A DNA stretch of 64,000 nucleotides from an uncultured Ezakiella sp. (lineage in GTDB: Bacteria; Bacillota; Clostridia; Tissierellales; Peptoniphilaceae), in assembly GCF_943913045.1 (NCBI RefSeq), contig NZ_CALTVH010000006.1, forward strand, positions 1 through 64,000. The letters are read 5' to 3'. This document shows, piece after piece, positions 17,888 through 24,872 of the stretch. A program made the translations under genes and the position numbers. The number at the start of each line of letters is the position of its first letter. The first letter of the stretch is position 1. The notes under the pieces were generated by a model, which was given only the letters and a program-made list of their open reading frames with translations, ran no database searches and was not told the DNA's origin.

Positions 17888-17907
17888 TTATCCTCCTAAA
17901 TTCAGTG
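17888..17907 (-). repeat. 20-base direct repeat with ribosome-site sequence, copy 2
   Basis: Identical to 17800-17819. In the minus direction no start codon with a useful frame follows within reach, so this copy looks like a remnant. Confidence 0.85.
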
Positions 17908-17962
17908 AAGTGGTATGTAGAGAGAAAATAAAAACTAAAAAATAACGCGGAGCGTTTTTAGC

Positions 17963-17980
17963 GGCCACTTTATTGTGGCC
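17963..17980. repeat. Short hairpin repeat, copy A
   Basis: GGCCAC-TTTATT-GTGGCC, preceded by TTTTTAGC. It is the first of four related palindromes with a TTTAT(T) loop found on both sides of the LTA-synthase-like gene. Confidence 0.7.
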
Positions 17981-18039
17981 AAATTTTTTAGTTTACTTTG
18001 AAATTAATAATCTTACGGATATATAAGAACATTCGTAGG

Positions 18040-18058
18040 GGTCACCTTTATGGTGACC
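18040..18058. repeat. Short hairpin repeat, copy B
   Basis: GGTCACC-TTTAT-GGTGACC preceded by TTCGTAG. The stem differs from copies A, C and D but pairing is kept on both sides. Confidence 0.7.
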
Positions 18059-18119
18059 ATTTTTATTGGAGTGAGTAGAACAATCTGAGGAGATTGTGAA
18101 TGCCATTGTTGAATAAATT

Positions 18120-18247
18120 ATATTTCGCAGGAAAATTTGATGAGATTCGAAGAGAAAGAATTTTTTATTGAAGAGGCGTAGTGACCTACGTCGATGAAAT
18201 AAAGAAATTCAATTTTCTAAGAATGTCGCAAATTTAACCAGAAATAT
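18120..18247. repeat. 128-base imperfect palindrome
   Basis: The left arm begins ATATTTCGCAGGAAAATTTG and the right arm ends AAATTTAACCAGAAATAT. The reverse complement of the right arm follows the left arm for about 60 bases with small mismatches and indels. The apex is CGTAG-TGA-CCTACG. It may be a non-autonomous mobile element or a structured RNA. Confidence 0.65.
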
Positions 18248-18248
18248 C

Positions 18249-18278
18249 AAAAAAGGAACTCGAGGATGAGTTCCTTTT
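18249..18278 (-). terminator. Terminator of the LTA-synthase-like gene
   Basis: AAAAGGAACTC and GAGTTCCTTTT form an 11-bp stem around a six-base loop (18262-18267); on the minus strand TTTTTT follows. Confidence 0.88.
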
Positions 18279-18293
18279 AAAATTCATTTAATT

Positions 18294-21191
18294 TTATTTT
18301 TCGATTACATTTGCCTTTGAGGACTTGTAGAGTTTGATGATTTCGAAGGATTCAACGCTGCCGTCGCCTATATAGGCTGAGTCCTTGTAGCCGAGTTTAG
18401 CTGGATGCATGAGGGCCCATCCTTGGTCGGTGGCAGGGATTATCCTGGATAAATCTGTATGAGATCCTGCAACTGAGCTGTAGATTTCATAGAGATTTAT
18501 AGATGATCCGATGGCTATATTGAGATTTTTGTTGGCCTTTAAGAGGTCATCTAGGTCTTCCAAGGTAAATTTAGACCCGTCTTCTTTGAGGATGCCTGAA
18601 ACAAAGGCTTTGCCATCAAAGATATCATATTCAAAATCGATGAGAAGTGGGGTCTTGTCTTTGCGTTTTAAGAGTTCTTCCAAAGTGTATGGAGACTTGC
18701 GTCTTACCATATCTAAGATTTTAATTTCGTAGTTTACATCAAAGTCTCTGACCTTTTTAATGTCCGCTTGGTCGTAAGCGTAAATTACATTTTGATGGAA
18801 GACTTGTTGGTTGTAAGGGAAGTAGGTGTTTTGCTCCAGCTCAGGATAAGGGTTGTTGTAGAAGATTAGGTCAGAGTTTAGCTCACTCATGCTGATGAGT
18901 TTGTTTGGCTCTATGCCTTCTTCTGTAAACATAATCTTGTATCCATTTTGCTTGTTGGAAACCTTGCCGTAGTCTTCCAGATTATTTACTTCTACTATTA
19001 TATTTTTTTGCAGGCCAGGGATTTGCCTAATCCTTTCTGCAAATTCAACGCTGTTTTCGACGCTGACTATAAAGTTTAGGTCAGTGTATCTGCTTACAAT
19101 ATCGCCAAGGCTTATGACATTGCCGCCGATTTCGTTTAGCTTAAAGTTGCCTGCATCTTCACGGCTTACATAATAATCATCAGCAGTCTTGTAGAGATTT
19201 ACTTTGAAGGTATCAAAGCCAGCCTCGTAGGCCCTTAGGAGTTGGTAGGAGTCCTTGACCTCGATGGCGTTTTTAAGTTTTTGCTTGTCGCCTTCGATGT
19301 GATCGAGATTTTCACCACTCATCATTTGCTTGACCAGGTCATTTTCTAGGATGGTCTTGGACATATTTATCCGTCTAATCCCTTCTTCGTGAATGGACTT
19401 GGCTGTGGCCACGTCTTCGTATTGTCTGGTCTGGCGGTTTTTTAGGCTGCCGTTTTCAAAAATGCCGTCTCTTTTCATGGTAAAGATGTAGTCGTCATTT
19501 ATAAAGGATCCCTTGAGCATATAGGCTTGAGGGAAGAGGGTTGCGTAGTGTTTTTCACTCATAATGTCTTCGCCCATAAAAATATATTTTGAATAGTCGA
19601 TACCCATTATATTTAAAAGTGTAGGTGCCAGATCAATTTGGCTGCGCACACCATCTATTTGATGATTAAAGTCCTGTCCGCCCACGTGAATTATCAGGGG
19701 AATATTTAAAAGGGTGTCAAAGTCAAAGTCAATGCCGGTAAATTCAGCTATCCTATCGTTAACAGCCTTGTCCATGCCTGTAAAGCCGTGGTGATCGCCG
19801 TAGATGGCTATAATAGAATTATCATAGAGACCTTTTTCTTTTAGGTCTGATATAAATTCACCGATAGCCGCATCTGTATAGTGGACAGCCTGCAAGTACT
19901 TGCCAAAAATTGTTTTTGAATCCTCTTCATCAATGGGAAGTTTTTGCTCTTCCGCTGGCATATCATAAGGTACGTGGCTTGTAAGCGTTACCAAAAATGC
20001 AAAGAAGGGGCTATCTTCATTTTCAATCATGGAAGCGGATTGCTTCAAGAATGACTTGTCGCCGAGGCCCATGCCGATGACTTCATCCATCTGATAATTG
20101 TCTTCTGCATAAAACTTGTCAAAGCCGATGTGTGGGTAGGCCCGGTCTCTAATCCAAAAATCTCTCCTGTAGCCGTGGAGGGCAAGAGGATTGTAGCCAT
20201 GGTCTTTTAAAATTTTAGGCAGACCATACAGGTAAGTATCCAGATAAACTTCGTAGGAAGGATTTTTCATGGATGGATACATGGAGTGGAGACTTACAAA
20301 CTCTGCATCAGAGGTGTTGCCCGCGCCCAGAACTTCGTAGTAGTCGCTGGCGTATATAGAACCAGGGCCGTTTATGAGGGCGTTAAGGTTCGGAGTAATC
20401 TCCTCGTCCTTGTATTTTTTATTAATAACAAAATTGTTTAGTGATTCAACTTGTATAATGATTAAGTTTTTGCCTGCACCCACGCCTGTGAGTTCGTTGT
20501 CGTGGGACTCTGTTTCGATAACCTCTGTAATATCCGATTCACTTATCTCCATTGGCTTTTCTTCAATAGCCCCTGCCAAGTCCATGGTGTGGTAGGCAAA
20601 GAGCGATTGGTGGGAGGCCCCGGTCATAAAGGGAGCGCCCACAAAAATTAAAGTGATAAATATGGCTAGGCAGACGGTTAAAAACCTGTAGCCGCTGGTC
20701 AAATCTCTATTGGGATTTTTTATATTAAAAGATCTCAAAACCCTCTTGGTGTTGCCAATGAAATCCAGGTAAGTCCTCTTGATGGCTTTTCCAAAATTTA
20801 CAAAAAATCTTTTGATAGATCTCTTGTTCCTAGAAATCCACTTGATAAGATTGATGGGCCAGTCTATAAAATAGAGGAGCAGGGCTGGCTTTAAGACCAG
20901 GCCAAGCGCATCTGTGACGTCGCCCACATTGCCTGCGTGCGAAAGTTCTTTGGCCACTGGTAACCTGCCAAAGTAAAAGTAATAGGCCGTATCCACCACG
21001 AGGATGGCTGTGATCAACCAGTATACAAGAGAGCTGGTTCTCTTGGCCCATTTTTCTTTTCTGAAAAATAAAAATGAGAGCAAGCTAACAAAAACCATGT
21101 CGATTGCAAAAGCAAGCCATGGAGCGTAGCTGACCTCAGTTAAAATCATAAAGACTATTAATTTAAAAGTCAACAATAAAAAGTATTGCAT
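18294..21191 (-). CDS. LTA-synthase-like sulfatase-fold transferase with C-terminal GDPD-like domain
   Basis: A 965-aa protein. About five membrane helices occupy residues 1-195. The extracytoplasmic sulfatase-fold domain (about 240-570) has metal Glu in IIIQVES (about 249), the nucleophile Thr in GAGNTSDAEF (about 293), and IYGDHHGF, as in LtaS-type glycerol-phosphate transferases. Residues from about 640 (DSYQLLRAYEAGFDTFKVNL) resemble the opening of glycerophosphodiester phosphodiesterases, and VISLGDIVSRYTDLNFIVSVEN resembles their next strand, but the catalytic Glu/Asp/His of GDPD are not at the expected places (KVNL for E-x-D, REDA for HD). The role is therefore polymer synthesis with a probable binding domain. 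Its promoter and terminator are its own. Confidence 0.85.
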   Translation of the reverse strand: MQYFLLLTFKLIVFMILTEVSYAPWLAFAIDMVFVSLLSFLFFRKEKWAKRTSSLVYWLITAILVVDTAYYFYFGRLPVAKELSHAGNVGDVTDALGLVLKPALLLYFIDWPINLIKWISRNKRSIKRFFVNFGKAIKRTYLDFIGNTKRVLRSFNIKNPNRDLTSGYRFLTVCLAIFITLIFVGAPFMTGASHQSLFAYHTMDLAGAIEEKPMEISESDITEVIETESHDNELTGVGAGKNLIIIQVESLNNFVINKKYKDEEITPNLNALINGPGSIYASDYYEVLGAGNTSDAEFVSLHSMYPSMKNPSYEVYLDTYLYGLPKILKDHGYNPLALHGYRRDFWIRDRAYPHIGFDKFYAEDNYQMDEVIGMGLGDKSFLKQSASMIENEDSPFFAFLVTLTSHVPYDMPAEEQKLPIDEEDSKTIFGKYLQAVHYTDAAIGEFISDLKEKGLYDNSIIAIYGDHHGFTGMDKAVNDRIAEFTGIDFDFDTLLNIPLIIHVGGQDFNHQIDGVRSQIDLAPTLLNIMGIDYSKYIFMGEDIMSEKHYATLFPQAYMLKGSFINDDYIFTMKRDGIFENGSLKNRQTRQYEDVATAKSIHEEGIRRINMSKTILENDLVKQMMSGENLDHIEGDKQKLKNAIEVKDSYQLLRAYEAGFDTFKVNLYKTADDYYVSREDAGNFKLNEIGGNVISLGDIVSRYTDLNFIVSVENSVEFAERIRQIPGLQKNIIVEVNNLEDYGKVSNKQNGYKIMFTEEGIEPNKLISMSELNSDLIFYNNPYPELEQNTYFPYNQQVFHQNVIYAYDQADIKKVRDFDVNYEIKILDMVRRKSPYTLEELLKRKDKTPLLIDFEYDIFDGKAFVSGILKEDGSKFTLEDLDDLLKANKNLNIAIGSSINLYEIYSSVAGSHTDLSRIIPATDQGWALMHPAKLGYKDSAYIGDGSVESFEIIKLYKSSKANVIEK

Positions 21192-21207
21192 AAAAACCTC
21201 CGCGATA

Positions 21208-21236
21208 ATTATACCATCTTTACACAGCTTTTACAA
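21208..21236 (-). promoter_or_regulatory. Sigma-A promoter of the LTA-synthase-like gene
   Basis: On the minus strand TTGTAA (21236-21231), a 17-base spacer, and TATAAT (21213-21208) with TG one base upstream. GCGGAGG precedes the ATG. Confidence 0.75.
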
Positions 21237-21281
21237 TTATATAAAGGAAAAATCCAGCGTAGCGTTAGGGTCCACTTGCAG

Positions 21282-21328
21282 ACGAGGGGGAATTTGTAGC
21301 GGCGACTTTATTGTCGCCACCGCCTCGT
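21282..21328. repeat. Short hairpin repeat, copy C, nested in an outer stem
   Basis: Outer ACGAGG (21282-21287) pairs with CCTCGT (21323-21328). The inner hairpin is GGCGAC-TTTATT-GTCGCC (21301-21318), preceded by TTTGTAGC. Confidence 0.7.
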
Positions 21329-21394
21329 ATGCCCAAGAGAGCGATATAATATAGAAATATATTTTCCTATGTGTATTGTTCAGCACGTTTGTAG

Positions 21395-21413
21395 GGGCGA
21401 CTTTATGTCGCCC
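21395..21413. repeat. Short hairpin repeat, copy D
   Basis: GGGCGAC-TTTAT-GTCGCCC, preceded by TTTGTAG, the same arrangement as copies A-C. Confidence 0.7.
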
Positions 21414-21450
21414 GAAAAAGTCTTGCCCCAAAAGTATCAATTCCTAAAAT

Positions 21451-21479
21451 TTGCAAAACTATGGTCAAAAAGGTATAAT
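21451..21479 (+). promoter_or_regulatory. Sigma-A promoter of the MATE gene
   Basis: TTGCAA (21451-21456), a 17-base spacer, TATAAT (21474-21479). The ATG is 43 bases downstream, with AAGAGG before it. Confidence 0.75.
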
Positions 21480-21522
21480 TAGTGGATAGAAAGGAATTAT
21501 AAATTACTAAAAAGAGGTTATT

Positions 21523-22848
21523 ATGAAAAGATTTTTTAAGTTTACACTGCCGTCAGTTTTCTCCATGTGGGTTTACGCCCTCTACACCATGGTAGACGGA
21601 TTTTTTGTTGCCAATTATGTTGGAGAAACGGAATTCGCAGCTGTAAACATCTCCATGCCAGTGGTCACGACATTTTTCGCCATTGGCATCTTGCTTAGCA
21701 TTGGCACCCAGGCGAAAGTTGGCCACAGTTTGGGGGCAGGAGATTTAAAGAGGGCCAATCAAATATTTTCCACGGCATTTTTATCCCTAATAATAATCGG
21801 CCTTTCCTATATGGCCATCATTTATATTTTTATGGAAAAAATCATCTACGCAATCGGGGCAAACGAGGAGACCTATATCTACGTCAAGGATTATTTATCG
21901 ACGGTCTTGCCCTTTGCCTTGTTTTTTATGACCACTTATCAGTTCGAGGTCATGGTAAAGCTGGATGGTTTTCCCATGATAACGGCTTTTTCCGTTTTTG
22001 TATCTGCTCTTACAAATATTATTTTAGATTATTTATTTATTGTAAGATACGATATGGGCGTTTACGGGGCAGCTCTTGCCACGGGCATTGCCCAATTGGT
22101 TTCCTCTGCCATGATGTTTTCGCATTTCTTCAACCGCAAGGGCAGGCTCAAATTTGTCAAATCTTATGATTTTAAAATATTAAAAAAGATTATCCCTTTG
22201 GGTATAGGAGATGCCATTAGCGAAGTGGCCATTGGCTATACAGTATTTTTATTTAACAGGACAATCTTAAGGAGGGTTGGCCCAGAAGGACTCATTATCT
22301 ACGCGGCCATTTCCTATGTATCGATCTTTGCCCAGGTGGCAATGACGGGCGTGGCCCAGGGTTTGGCCCCGCTCTTTGCGGTGGATTACGGACGCAAGGA
22401 CTACAAAAAAATATTGAAGTCCCTATCTGGAGGCTTTGCCTTTGTTTTAGCAATTGCACTGGCCTTTAAATTGATAATAATATTTTTTGGCGACTCTCTG
22501 GTAAATTTGTTTTTGGAAGAGGGGACCAAGCTAACACAAAAAGCATCTGAAGCCTTGTCGGTCTATTCCTATTCGTATTTTTTTACCGGCTTAAATGTAA
22601 TTATGATTACAGTTTTTGCCAGTCTTGGCAGATCTAAGTACGCCATCTGGATGTCGCTTTTGCGGACGCCGATTTCAATTACAATTTTAATGGTCATATA
22701 CGACAACTTTATAGGCGGGCCCTTTATATGGTCAGTTCTCACTTGTGCGGAAGCTTTTACGGCTATAATTTCCCTTTATTTTATAAGACATGAAATAATT
22801 AGGCCATTAAAAGTTGCCCACAAAAAACAAATTAAGAAAAATGTTTAG
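21523..22848 (+). CDS. MATE family efflux transporter
   Basis: A 441-aa protein with about 12 hydrophobic helices in two pseudo-repeats, as in MATE/NorM/DinF carriers. Family-like stretches include FKFTLPSVFSMWVYALYTMVDGFFVANYVG at the start (only part quoted is diagnostic: YTMVDGFFVANY) and MTGVAQGLAPLFAVDYGRKDY in the second half. It should export cationic or other compounds against Na+ or H+. It starts after AAGAGG with an 8-base gap. The next gene (ccdA) begins 67 bases on with no terminator between, so read-through is likely. Confidence 0.93.
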   Translation: MKRFFKFTLPSVFSMWVYALYTMVDGFFVANYVGETEFAAVNISMPVVTTFFAIGILLSIGTQAKVGHSLGAGDLKRANQIFSTAFLSLIIIGLSYMAIIYIFMEKIIYAIGANEETYIYVKDYLSTVLPFALFFMTTYQFEVMVKLDGFPMITAFSVFVSALTNIILDYLFIVRYDMGVYGAALATGIAQLVSSAMMFSHFFNRKGRLKFVKSYDFKILKKIIPLGIGDAISEVAIGYTVFLFNRTILRRVGPEGLIIYAAISYVSIFAQVAMTGVAQGLAPLFAVDYGRKDYKKILKSLSGGFAFVLAIALAFKLIIIFFGDSLVNLFLEEGTKLTQKASEALSVYSYSYFFTGLNVIMITVFASLGRSKYAIWMSLLRTPISITILMVIYDNFIGGPFIWSVLTCAEAFTAIISLYFIRHEIIRPLKVAHKKQIKKNV

Positions 22849-22915
22849 AAAAAAATAAAAATTGGGTAAATAAATTAGGTAAGTAATAATCCTATTGCTT
22901 ATAAGGAGGTATAAA

Positions 22916-23587
22916 ATGGATTTATCTTTATTTGGAGGGTTTTGGGCAGGCTTTGTTTCCTTTATCAGCCCCTGTGTCCTACCGATGATACCAGTTTATC
23001 TGATGTATCTAACTGGGGCAATGGACGTTGATGAAATTGGAAGCAACTGGAAGAAGACTCTTGTCAGAAGTGTGGCCTTTGTCCTCGGCTTTACAGTAGT
23101 GTTTGTAGCCTTGGGCATGACGGCAACCGCGCTTGGCAGCTTTATGAGAAATAACAAACTCCTCCTACAAAGAATTGGCGGAGTGGTTATAATTTTATTT
23201 GGCCTGGCAATGTTTGGTCTCTTTAAGCTTCCACAAATCGGTGGCAACAGAAGAATGAAAGATGCCGGCGGATTTTGGTCTAGCTTTTTGATGGGCATGG
23301 TCTTTGTATTTGGCATGGGCCCATGCGCAGCACCAATACTTGGATCAATTATGATGCTTGCCGCAACCAAAGCCACAGTATGGAAGGCAGCAGCCTTGCT
23401 CTTGTCTTACTCAATCGGACTCGGTGTTCCCTTTATTTTAGCAGGATTTTTTGCACCAGCCCTTATGAGAGGACTTAAAAAATATGAAAAAGTTATCAAA
23501 ATTATGCCAAAGATTGCAGGAGCAATCCTGATTATATTTGGCGGTTTTATGTTATTTGATAAACTTGGCCTACTATTTGGCCTATAA
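22916..23587 (+). CDS. ccdA: CcdA-type thiol-disulfide transporter
   Basis: A 223-aa protein; the ATG at 22916 follows AAGGAGGT by seven bases and is preferred to the upstream frame start. About six helices. The two redox cysteines sit in SPCVLPMIP (about 22) and GPCAAPILG (about 137), the paired motifs of CcdA/DsbD-beta proteins that pass electrons from cytoplasmic thioredoxin across the membrane. The gene for a TlpA-like thiol protein follows after 20 bases and is the obvious partner. Together they should keep exported protein cysteines reduced. Confidence 0.95.
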   Translation: MDLSLFGGFWAGFVSFISPCVLPMIPVYLMYLTGAMDVDEIGSNWKKTLVRSVAFVLGFTVVFVALGMTATALGSFMRNNKLLLQRIGGVVIILFGLAMFGLFKLPQIGGNRRMKDAGGFWSSFLMGMVFVFGMGPCAAPILGSIMMLAATKATVWKAAALLLSYSIGLGVPFILAGFFAPALMRGLKKYEKVIKIMPKIAGAILIIFGGFMLFDKLGLLFGL

Positions 23588-23607
23588 AAAACAAAAGGAG
23601 ATGTATT

Positions 23608-24399
23608 ATGAAAAGATTAAACAGAATTATTATCGCACTAATGTTCGCAGCAGCCATGCTCTTTACAGCATGCGCTAAGGACGCACCAAAGGAAGAAAAA
23701 CCTGTAGAACAAACAGAAAACAAGGAAGACAAAAAAGAAGAAAAGAAAGAAGAAGCCAAGGAAGACAAAAAAGAAGAAAAGAAAGAAGAAAAAACTGAAG
23801 AACAAAAGAAAAAAGAACAAGAAGAACGTATGGCAGCTCGTACCAAGTACATTGAAACAACCAAGAACGCTTACAGCGAAGAGTACACAGAACTTGAACA
23901 CGCTGATACAGCTGAAATGGGTGGAGCTCCAGTAGACTTCACAGTACAAACTTTGGATGAAGGCAAGGATGTAAAACTTGATCAAATCCTCGCTTCAGGC
24001 GAACTTGTACAACTCAACTTCTTCCAAACTTGGTGCTCATTCTGCATCAAAGAAATGCCTGACCTAGTTGAACTCAACAAGAGAGATGACATCAAAGTTG
24101 TTTTGATTGACTCAGGCGAAAAAGCTTCAGCAGTTAAGACCTTGATTGAAGGTCAACAAATCGACCTACCAATTTTTGTAAATGAAGACGGAGATGTTAA
24201 CAAGGCTTATAATATTGCATCTTTCCCAAGCAATTATTACATCAAGGACGGCAAGATCGTAGGCCAATTGTTCGGTGCTTGGAATGAAAAGGTTTTAAAT
24301 TTTGTAGCTGATGAATTAAATGCTGGTAATCCAATGCCTGAAGTTGATAAACTCCAAGAAGTTTGGCAACAAGGCGAAGATGAAAAAGCTGGTAAATAA
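23608..24399 (+). CDS. TlpA-like thioredoxin-fold lipoprotein
   Basis: A 263-aa protein. A lipoprotein signal peptide ends at LFTACAK (Cys about 22). A Lys/Glu-rich linker (about 28-72, repeats of KKEEKKEE and KEDKKEE) holds the domain off the membrane. The thioredoxin-fold domain (about 105-255) has the redox motif WCSFC (about 144-148) with KEMPDL, and the cis-Pro region SFPSNYYIKDG. It should act outside the membrane with CcdA just upstream. AAAGGAG precedes the ATG. Its last nine codons and terminator are repeated as a 71-bp copy beyond the next gene. Confidence 0.93.
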   Translation: MKRLNRIIIALMFAAAMLFTACAKDAPKEEKPVEQTENKEDKKEEKKEEAKEDKKEEKKEEKTEEQKKKEQEERMAARTKYIETTKNAYSEEYTELEHADTAEMGGAPVDFTVQTLDEGKDVKLDQILASGELVQLNFFQTWCSFCIKEMPDLVELNKRDDIKVVLIDSGEKASAVKTLIEGQQIDLPIFVNEDGDVNKAYNIASFPSNYYIKDGKIVGQLFGAWNEKVLNFVADELNAGNPMPEVDKLQEVWQQGEDEKAGK

Positions 24400-24443
24400 A
24401 ATAATTTAATTTTAATAGCGGGCCCGAGGCCCGTTATTTTTTA
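24373..24443. repeat. 71-bp direct repeat, left copy (tlpA end plus terminator)
   Basis: It starts GGCGAAGATGAAAAAGCTGG within the tlpA coding sequence and ends in the T-tract of the terminator. The right copy (26120-26190) matches at 68 of 71 positions by eye; two of the differences lie at the terminator loop. Confidence 0.92.
24414..24442 (+). terminator. Terminator of the ccdA-tlpA operon
   Basis: AATAGCGGGCC pairs with GGCCCGTTATT (one G-T pair) around CGA, followed by TTTT. Confidence 0.9.
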
Positions 24444-24444
24444 G

Positions 24445-24472
24445 TTGATTATTATTTTATATATGCTATAAT
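24445..24472 (+). promoter_or_regulatory. Promoter of the B12-riboswitch transcript
   Basis: TTGATT (24445-24450), a 16-base spacer and TATAAT (24467-24472) with an extended TGC. It begins immediately after the tlpA terminator, a few bases before the riboswitch. Confidence 0.6.
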
Positions 24473-24483
24473 TATAGCAATTG

Positions 24484-24640
24484 AATATGGCTTGGCCAAA
24501 CAGGGAAGCTGGATTAAACCACACGGTCTTCGCCACTGTTAAAGCCGAGGCTGCAACTCACTTATAGGGAAGGGTTGCAACTGATTGAGGCAAAGAGTCA
24601 GGATACCTGTCAAGTCAAATTTCTTTACGAAAGATAGAGA
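24484..24640 (+). promoter_or_regulatory. Cobalamin (B12) riboswitch
   Basis: The segment carries the family's signature strings in order: AACAGGGAAGC, then CGCCACTGT (the GCCACTG box, 24532-24538), then GAGTCAGGATACCTG (24595-24609, the core that includes the B12-box). It lies between a promoter and the ribosome site of the next frame. Downstream, TCCT (24656-24659) can pair with AGGA of AGGAGGA (24671-24677), while TAGAGAAG/CTTCCTCTA forms a competing hairpin, suggesting control of translation. The recognition is firm; the switching mechanism is inference. Confidence 0.93.
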
Positions 24641-24683
24641 AGTTTATTTTTAGCTTCCTCTATAAATTTTAGGAGGATTTTTT

Positions 24684-24872
24684 ATGTACAATTTAACAGG
24701 GGGCTGGGTATTTTTGTGTACCCAGAAAAGAGTTCGACCACCATTTTTATGCACAGGTCACCGTGTTTTAGGGCAGGGCTCGAATGAGGCGTGCGGTTTA
24801 AAATTAGCATTTTTAAATCGCTTGGCAATTGTGGGAATTTACACTAACTTATTTGCAGGTGAAGGCCTATGA
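24684..24872 (+). CDS. 62-codon frame directly under the B12 riboswitch
   Basis: An ATG with an ideal AGGAGG (24671-24676, 7-base gap) opens a 62-codon frame starting MYNLTGGWVFLC and ending FAGEGL. It overlaps the gltS-like start by four bases (CTATGA), the layout of translational coupling. No domain or signal peptide is recognised; it has four Cys and many basic residues. A CTGGGTA/TACCCAG hairpin (24704-24725) lies in its early part. It may be a leader frame that conveys riboswitch control to the carrier, or the remnant of a replaced B12-related gene. Whether the peptide has a function is unknown. Confidence 0.45.
   Translation: MYNLTGGWVFLCTQKRVRPPFLCTGHRVLGQGSNEACGLKLAFLNRLAIVGIYTNLFAGEGL

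Larger units (their letters stand above)
17704..18293. other. Repeat-rich intergenic region between truA and LTA-synthase-like gene
   Basis: This roughly 590-base gap holds the possible small gene, a 20-base direct repeat in two copies, a hairpin usable as a terminator on either strand, two short GGC/GTGG-type hairpins and a 128-base imperfect palindrome. It ends with the terminator of the LTA-synthase-like gene. It looks like accumulated interspersed elements rather than decayed coding sequence. Confidence 0.6.
21237..21450. other. Intergenic region with hairpin repeats (gene-free 21192-21522)
   Basis: Between the divergent promoters of the LTA-synthase-like gene and the MATE gene there is no credible gene; the 67-codon minus frame here has no ribosome site. 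The stretch holds two copies of the GGCGAC/GTCGCC hairpin, in a segment with GGGTCCACTTGCAG and GCGTAGCG. Confidence 0.5.

Noticed and set aside
18100..18171. A 23-codon plus-strand frame with GAGGAG upstream
   Set aside because: It lies across the left arm of the 128-base palindrome, has no recognisable features and is better explained as part of that element.
23547..23985. Three minus-strand frames of 61-115 codons rich in Phe/Ser
   Set aside because: They are shadows of the Lys/Glu-rich linker of the TlpA-like gene.
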